This document shows, piece after piece, positions 59,483 through 64,000 of a stretch of DNA of 64,000 bases. The DNA is from Psychrobacter glacincola. Lineage in GTDB: Bacteria > Pseudomonadota > Gammaproteobacteria > Pseudomonadales > Moraxellaceae. The position numbers and the translations under genes were made by a program. Numbering within the stretch: the stretch's first letter is position 1; every line of letters begins with the position of its first letter. The DNA is taken from NCBI RefSeq assembly GCF_904846075.1, contig NZ_CAJGZH010000001.1:1116001-1180000 (forward strand), read 5' to 3'. Under the pieces are notes generated by a model. That model made no database searches and was not told where the DNA came from. It saw only the letters and a program-made list of their open reading frames with translations.

Positions 59483-60502
59483 ATGCCGAGTCGTTTTATG
59501 GAAAACTCAGCGCAATCCGCAAGATTGCCGCACTTACATGAATCAGAGCTGTTCCACGCTATCAAAAACCCTGCTTTTAGGCGTATTGGGCTTATGGGCC
59601 GCGCTGGTAAACGTAGTGTCACTCAAAGTTTGGTACAAATTGCCCAGACTATCAATGAGATGAATCTCACATTGATTATGGATGTGCAAACGGCGAACTT
59701 GCCCACTTTGAACCTTACTGAGATTGAAAAGGTCAAAATCGTTAAGCGTAGTTTGATTGGTGAGATTTGTGATTTGGTCATCGTTGTTGGCGGTGATGGC
59801 TCGATATTGCACGCGGCTGAAGCGTTGGCACGCTACCGTGTGCCTGTACTTGGCGTCAACCGTGGTCGGCTTGGTTTTTTGGCGGATGTAAAACCTGATG
59901 AAGCGGCGTTTAAATTGCGCCAAGTCCTGATGGGTGATTATCAGTTGGATCATCGTTTTCTATTAACGATGGAGATACGAGAAGGGCGTACTATCATTCA
60001 TGAAGACATGGCGCTCAATGATATCGTATTGCATGCGGGAAAATCGGTTCATATGATTGATTTTCAGATGAAAATCGATGGTCAAGATGTCTATCGTCAG
60101 CATAGTGATGGTTTGATTGCAGCAACGCCTACCGGTTCAACGGCCTATGCACTCTCTGGCGGCGGTCCCATTATTCATCCGAGTATGGATGCTATCTGTT
60201 TGGTGCCCATGCATCCCCATACGCTGTCTAGCAGACCGATTGTGGTGAGCGGTAATAGCGAAGTATGCATTCGCATTCATGAAGACAATCGCACTCAGCC
60301 GATGGTCAGTGCCGACGGCAAGCCAAGCGTGCCACTTGAGCAGGAGCAACGGCTCTATATTCGTAAGCATCCAGATAAGCTTACTTTATTGCACCCGCCA
60401 GGGTTTGATTTTTATGAAGCTTGTCGCACTAAATTGCACTGGAACGTCCATGCTGAGGAATTCAGTCTTGACGTGGATGATGATATTATGGACGACGAAT
60501 AA
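59483..60502 (+). CDS. nadK: NAD kinase
   Basis: 339 residues; the first 25 or so extend beyond the usual family start. The diacylglycerol-kinase-like fold has GGDGSILHAAEAL, NRGRLGFLADVKPDE and PTGSTAYALSGGGPI, the catalytic and NAD-binding motifs. It phosphorylates NAD to NADP. The ATG at 59483 or one five codons later (59498) could be used; no strong ribosome binding site is visible. The C-terminus has an acidic tail DVDDDIMDDE. The DUF1315 gene follows 67 bp later. Confidence 0.95.
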   Translation: MPSRFMENSAQSARLPHLHESELFHAIKNPAFRRIGLMGRAGKRSVTQSLVQIAQTINEMNLTLIMDVQTANLPTLNLTEIEKVKIVKRSLIGEICDLVIVVGGDGSILHAAEALARYRVPVLGVNRGRLGFLADVKPDEAAFKLRQVLMGDYQLDHRFLLTMEIREGRTIIHEDMALNDIVLHAGKSVHMIDFQMKIDGQDVYRQHSDGLIAATPTGSTAYALSGGGPIIHPSMDAICLVPMHPHTLSSRPIVVSGNSEVCIRIHEDNRTQPMVSADGKPSVPLEQEQRLYIRKHPDKLTLLHPPGFDFYEACRTKLHWNVHAEEFSLDVDDDIMDDE

Positions 60503-60569
60503 GTGTCTCTTTTATATAAAAACGTTATAAAAAATATGTTATAAAAAATAGTAGTGGAGAATAGGCAGG

Positions 60570-60881
60570 ATGGATAAGCAAACGATATTAGCAAGTTTAA
60601 CGCCAGAAGTGGTGGATAAATTCCGCATGGCGATTGAGTTGGGTAAGTGGCCTGATGGTCGCAAGCTGACCGCTGAGCAGCGCGAGACCTGTATGCAAGC
60701 GGTGATGGTGTGGGAGCACGAGCATCTACCACCTGCTGAGCGCACAGGCTATATTCATAAGCCAGTCAAAGACGATGGCTCTATTGTCGGGGCAGAATGT
60801 GATGTCGAGCACGAGCATCATTATCCAAACATGCCTAATCCGAAAGGCGCAGTCCAACCCGTCAAGTTTCGTGATAAATAG
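60570..60881 (+). CDS. DUF1315 family protein (YeaC-like)
   Basis: 103 residues. The N-terminal half (LTPEVVDKFRMAIELGKWPDG, here in part DKFRMAIELGKWPDGRKL) and the segment REGC-like QRETCMQAVMVWEHEHLP are the DUF1315 signature. The C-terminus is His-rich (EHEHHY). The function is unknown. It is 67 bp after nadK and probably co-transcribed; a terminator follows. Confidence 0.88.
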   Translation: MDKQTILASLTPEVVDKFRMAIELGKWPDGRKLTAEQRETCMQAVMVWEHEHLPPAERTGYIHKPVKDDGSIVGAECDVEHEHHYPNMPNPKGAVQPVKFRDK

Positions 60882-60920
60882 GCTGGTGGCTAAGTTTTAT
60901 GATAAAAAATGAAGCACATA

Positions 60921-60955
60921 AAAAAGGCCACGCTAATCAGCGTGGCCTTCTCTTA
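60921..60955. terminator. Bidirectional terminator between the DUF1315 and HopJ genes
   Basis: Stem AAGGCCACGCT/AGCGTGGCCTT with a 4-nt loop, A-run on the left and T-rich sequence on the right. Confidence 0.88.
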
Positions 60956-60967
60956 TTTAATAACTTT

Positions 60968-61342
60968 TTAAAGCGCCGTCGTATCAACACTAGGGCGAAC
61001 CGTTAATGGATTTTTTTGCATCAAAAACCCTTGCCAGCCCCAATGTAAAAAATTGCGGATATTGGCATGGTCAGTACCGTTAGGAGTTGCTTGAACTTTG
61101 GCATAATGCTCGCCAAACAGTTTTAGCGTGTCCAATTGATTCAGACCATGGTGCTTGGCAAAGCCAAAAATTTTCGCACTACCTTCATTTTCACCAGCTG
61201 CATTGTGTACCATACCGTTCACAAACGGGGCAGGTGCGTAGCGATAAAAATCATCAATAAAACTGATGACATCATTGAATCCAATGGCTTTTTTATCCAA
61301 ACCATTAAGTAGAGCCGATACATCTGATTGGCGGATACTCAT
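60968..61342 (-). CDS. HopJ-family protein (type III effector HopJ domain)
   Basis: 124 residues. The family pattern is clear: FIDDFYRYAPAPFVNGMV, then ENEGSAKIFGFAKHHGL and FGEHYAKVQATPNGTDHANI. Despite the HopJ name, taken from a Pseudomonas syringae effector, the domain is widespread in non-pathogens. No type III secretion genes are here, so it is unlikely to be an effector. The function is unknown. It lies 46 bp downstream of csrA on the same strand. Confidence 0.9.
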   Translation of the reverse strand: MSIRQSDVSALLNGLDKKAIGFNDVISFIDDFYRYAPAPFVNGMVHNAAGENEGSAKIFGFAKHHGLNQLDTLKLFGEHYAKVQATPNGTDHANIRNFLHWGWQGFLMQKNPLTVRPSVDTTAL

Positions 61343-61387
61343 AAATAAATGACCTCAGAGCAGATTAAAAAAGTGAAAGTATGTAAC

Positions 61388-61633
61388 TTAGCGATTGAAA
61401 TAGTCTTCGTCATCAAATGAAGGCGCAAAATTGCCTTGCTCAAGATGTTGCATTTGCGACTGTACAGAACGCTCATGCTGAATACGTTGGTAAATCTCTT
61501 CGCGGTGTACGGCAATATCTTTCGGTGCATTTACACCGATACGTACTTGATTGCCTTTGACACCTAGGACAGTCACACTGACCTCATCACCAATCATTAG
61601 CGTTTCGCCCACGCGGCGTGTCAAAATTAACAT
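61388..61633 (-). CDS. csrA: Carbon storage regulator CsrA
   Basis: 81 residues: the core [20 protein letters not shown] with [19 protein letters not shown] is complete, then a C-terminal extension of about 20 residues (acidic end DDEDYFNR). CsrA dimers bind GGA motifs near ribosome binding sites and repress or activate translation. The gene lies after lysC and alaS on the same strand, the usual gammaproteobacterial order. Confidence 0.97.
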   Translation of the reverse strand: MLILTRRVGETLMIGDEVSVTVLGVKGNQVRIGVNAPKDIAVHREEIYQRIQHERSVQSQMQHLEQGNFAPSFDDEDYFNR

Positions 61634-62002
61634 GCGTCACACTCCTTATGTCGCATCAACAAATTATTACTCATCAGATTACTTCTCAATTGCAGGACAT
61701 TACCGCAGCACTAGAAAGACAATGTATCAATGACAACCACAATGCTTACTATTGTGCCAATAGCGGTAATGATAGGTAGATTCATTTAGCCCAAATGAAA
61801 GCCCCATTATAGGGGGCATAACAGAGACTGTCACGGATTTTCACAAAACTATTGGGTAAATAGTTACCCTAGCAATAATAAAAGATAAAAATAGGATCTA
61901 AAAAGACCCTATTTAATTTAATACATTGTTGAAAGTAATTGATACTGACTTAATGCATAACTGTTGATGCTAAATCGATTATTTTAAGCGTTTTAAAATA
62001 AA
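61634..62002. other. lysC-csrA intergenic region, 369 bp
   Basis: No ORF is supported. It should hold the csrA promoter and leader. AAGGAGTGTGACGC before the csrA ATG (61634-61648 region) contains a strong ribosome binding site; no clear terminator for lysC is seen. Confidence 0.45.
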
Positions 62003-63289
62003 TTATAGCCCAGCGATTTTACTTTCGCCATCTTCACGATCCAGACCAAATGCGGTATGTAGTGATTTAACAGCTTTTTCTAAATACTGTTCTTGGATAA
62101 GGACAGACACTTTGATTTCGCTGGTTGATATCATTTGAATATTGATATTGTTTTCAGCAAGGGTTTGGAACATGAGGCTCGCAACACCAGCATGAGAGCG
62201 CATGCCGACGCCGACTAAAGAGACTTTAACGACTTCATCATTAGCCAATATCTCTTTAGCACCGATCTCATCTTTGACTTCATTTTCCAGTACTTTCATG
62301 GTTTTGTCCATGTCAGTACGGTTGACAGTGAAAGTAAAGTCGGTGGTGCCGTTAGTAGAGAGGTTTTGCACTATCATATCAATTTCAATATTGGCACGAC
62401 CAATCGGGCTTAGGATAGCGGAGGCAATACCAGGATGATCAGGTACACCGCGCACGACTATTTTTGCTTCGTCTCGATTAAAAGCGATACCTGAGATAAT
62501 TGCCTGTTCCATATTGTCTCCTTCGTCTATCGTAATTAAGGTGCCGACATTGTCTTGAAATTCTTGGTCGAAGCTACCATCGTTGTTTTCATCAAAGCTA
62601 GATAATACGCGCAGTGGTACACCATATTTACCGGCGAATTCTACCGAACGAATCTGTAAAATCTTAGAGCCAAGACTTGCCATCTCTAGCATTTCTTCAA
62701 AGGTAATTTTTTCAAGTTTTTTGGCTTTTGAGGTCACACGAGGGTCAGTGGTATAAACGCCATCAACATCGGTATAAATCTGACATTCATCAGCACCCAA
62801 GGCAGCAGCAATAGCGACACCTGTGGTATCAGAGCCACCGCGCCCTAATGTGGTCGCGTTGCCTTCGTCATCAATACCTTGAAAGCCTGCGACGATGACG
62901 ACATTGCCTGCATCGAGTTGCGCGCGGATATTTTTGTCATCGATGCTTTCGATACGGGCTTTATTGTGGGCATTGTCCGTTTTAATCGCGACTTGACGAC
63001 CAGTAAATGAACGAGCGCCTACACCAAGCTCTTTAATCGCCATAGCAAGTAATGAAATCGATACTTGCTCACCGGTTGAGACCATTTGGTCGTATTCACG
63101 GGGGTCAGGCTGAGTGCTAATTTGGCGTGCTAGATCAATCAAACGGTTGGTTTCGCCGCTCATGGCAGAGACGACAACAACTATTTGATGACCGTTGTCA
63201 TGCCAGCGTTTGACTCGTTTGGCGACGTTTTTGATGCGGTCGATACTGCCCATCGAGGTGCCGCCGTATTTCTGTACTATTAACGCCAT
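62003..63289 (-). CDS. lysC: Aspartate kinase
   Basis: 428 residues. The N-terminal VQKYGGTSMGS and the segment VSTGEQVSISLLAMA form the kinase site; GRGGSDTTGVAIAAAL is the ATP-site block. Two ACT domains at the C-terminus (VRGVPDHPGIASAILSPI and VSLVGVGMRSHAGVA) are sites for feedback by lysine and threonine. The enzyme starts the aspartate family pathway. Monofunctional, without a homoserine dehydrogenase domain. It lies between alaS and csrA. Confidence 0.97.
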   Translation of the reverse strand: MALIVQKYGGTSMGSIDRIKNVAKRVKRWHDNGHQIVVVVSAMSGETNRLIDLARQISTQPDPREYDQMVSTGEQVSISLLAMAIKELGVGARSFTGRQVAIKTDNAHNKARIESIDDKNIRAQLDAGNVVIVAGFQGIDDEGNATTLGRGGSDTTGVAIAAALGADECQIYTDVDGVYTTDPRVTSKAKKLEKITFEEMLEMASLGSKILQIRSVEFAGKYGVPLRVLSSFDENNDGSFDQEFQDNVGTLITIDEGDNMEQAIISGIAFNRDEAKIVVRGVPDHPGIASAILSPIGRANIEIDMIVQNLSTNGTTDFTFTVNRTDMDKTMKVLENEVKDEIGAKEILANDEVVKVSLVGVGMRSHAGVASLMFQTLAENNINIQMISTSEIKVSVLIQEQYLEKAVKSLHTAFGLDREDGESKIAGL

Positions 63290-63614
63290 AAAAATCTACC
63301 TATTATTCATTAATGGCCTTTTATTATCATCAATGAGAGCCAGTATGCGGATGTGACGCTCAATCAATGCTTGTATAGATAAAGCCGTATTATAAGAATT
63401 GCGCCCATGCTTTTCGTTTATGTATTCAGTAGTGCTGACTAGGTAATGCACGCACGATGCATATAAACGTTGACCTTTATATCATATCTACGTCACAACG
63501 TTAAGTGCCCGTAGCGCTTAGATACATGGCGATTGGTTATAACCGTTATAACCAATCGCGTATTTTATGCGTAGTAGACCCAAGTGATGCGCTGTATTCA
63601 TGTTTTTTTCAGGA
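63290..63614. other. alaS-lysC intergenic region, 325 bp
   Basis: Holds a perfect 31-bp palindrome (63529-63559) shortly after the alaS stop, and presumably the lysC promoter. No ORF. Confidence 0.45.
63529..63559. repeat. Perfect 15-bp inverted repeat with a single-base centre
   Basis: Left arm GCGATTGGTTATAAC and right arm GTTATAACCAATCGC are exact complements. It lies about 55 bp after the alaS stop. No T-run follows on the minus strand, so it is not a standard terminator. Confidence 0.85.
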
Positions 63615-64000
63615 CTAGCTAAGCTGAGTTTCAATCCAAGCAGGTAGGGCGTTGATAACCGCGGTACAGTTGCCAGACTTTGGCGCGCCGCCTTGTGCGT
63701 AATCTGGCTTACCACCACCTTTACCGCCCAGCTCACTTGCCAAATGACGAATGATATCACCAGCTTTTACTTTAGCGGTGACTGATTTTGCCACGCTTGC
63801 AGCTAGGGCTAACTGTTCGTCTTTATCACCAATCAATACAATCACGCTATCAGGAAGTTTAGACTTAATATCGTCCATCAGGGTACGGATAGATTTGCCG
63901 TCGATACCGCTTAAGGTACTGATAAGCACGGGCATGCCTGCGATGGTCTGTACTTCATCGAGTAAATTGGCTGCTTGGGCGCTGGCGATTTTTTGCTCTA
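63615..64000 (-). CDS. alaS: Alanyl-tRNA synthetase, C-terminal end (partial)
   Basis: The frame is open from the right edge. The visible 128 codons match the DHHA1/C-Ala domain: IVLIGDKDEQLALAASVAKS, then the glycine-rich GGKGGGKPDYAQGGAP near the stop, and a final AVINALPAWIETQL. AlaRS charges tRNA-Ala and edits mischarged Ser or Gly. The order alaS-lysC-csrA supports it. The 5' part lies outside the window. Confidence 0.95.
   Translation of the reverse strand, partial: EQKIASAQAANLLDEVQTIAGMPVLISTLSGIDGKSIRTLMDDIKSKLPDSVIVLIGDKDEQLALAASVAKSVTAKVKAGDIIRHLASELGGKGGGKPDYAQGGAPKSGNCTAVINALPAWIETQLS

Noticed and set aside
60968-61342. HopJ protein as a secreted virulence effector
   Set aside because: No type III secretion genes in the window, and the domain is common in non-pathogens.

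Overview
The window is a stretch of conserved core chromosome from a gammaproteobacterium, most likely Psychrobacter or a close relative in the Moraxellaceae. The evidence is the moderately low G+C with AT-rich spacers, protein sequences typical of that family, a long-form GAPDH of about 475 residues, and Pseudomonadales gene order (argC next to a DUF6776-type gene, prmA-DUF3426-fis-purH, rpsA-ihfB-lapA-pyrF, mrcB-lpoP, alaS-lysC-csrA). I assign the genus by inference, without a marker-gene search. I see no rRNA, tRNA, CRISPR array, prophage, complete insertion sequence or defence island.

Layout. 1-5 kb: the 3' end of tamB, a small mobile repeat (MITE), a short hemP gene with a Fur-box promoter, and a Nudix-ThiE fusion gene. 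5.3-8.4 kb: a hydrophilic hypothetical ORF that runs into a lipocalin gene, then a frameshifted long-form GAPDH gene. 8.6-20 kb: obgE, proB, hemE, argC, a coiled-coil membrane protein, clpS, clpA, ung and tadA. 20-25 kb: cmk, rpsA, ihfB, lapA and pyrF. 25-36 kb: a metallophosphoesterase, a histidine phosphatase, rpsT (minus strand), a second MITE with a 45-bp direct repeat, an NAD(P)-binding protein, rraA, mfd, a HIT hydrolase and a membrane adenylate cyclase. 36-42.4 kb, minus strand: the complete iscR-iscS-iscU-iscA-hscB-hscA-fdx operon with an IscR-type promoter. 42.9-46.6 kb: an SCP2/UbiJ-like membrane protein, a HU gene and ppiD. 46.8-55 kb, minus strand: purH, fis, a DUF3426 protein, prmA, the lipoprotein lpoP and mrcB. 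55.5-64 kb: a CcoI/FixI-type copper ATPase, a Bax-inhibitor-1/YccA protein, nadK, a DUF1315 protein, a HopJ-family protein, csrA, lysC and the 3' end of alaS.

The functions are mostly housekeeping: envelope assembly (TamB, LapA, PpiD, MrcB with its activator LpoP), Fe-S cluster assembly, nucleoid and transcription factors (IHF-beta, HU, Fis), translation (S1, S20, TadA, PrmA, AlaS), proteolysis (ClpS/ClpA), DNA repair (Ung, Mfd, the Nudix protein) and biosynthesis (proline, arginine, haem, pyrimidine, purine, aspartate family).

The most striking anomaly is four separate small frameshifts in otherwise well-conserved genes: the lipocalin signal peptide, GAPDH, fis and purH. They could be residual sequencing errors or real mutations. 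The purH case is a clean extra copy of a TGAG tetranucleotide. Other items worth a second look are the two MITE copies flanked by TA, the Fur-box hemP promoter, a terminator-like hairpin directly in front of purH, and several repeats and palindromes in intergenic DNA. I did not find a convincing undescribed multigene system here.
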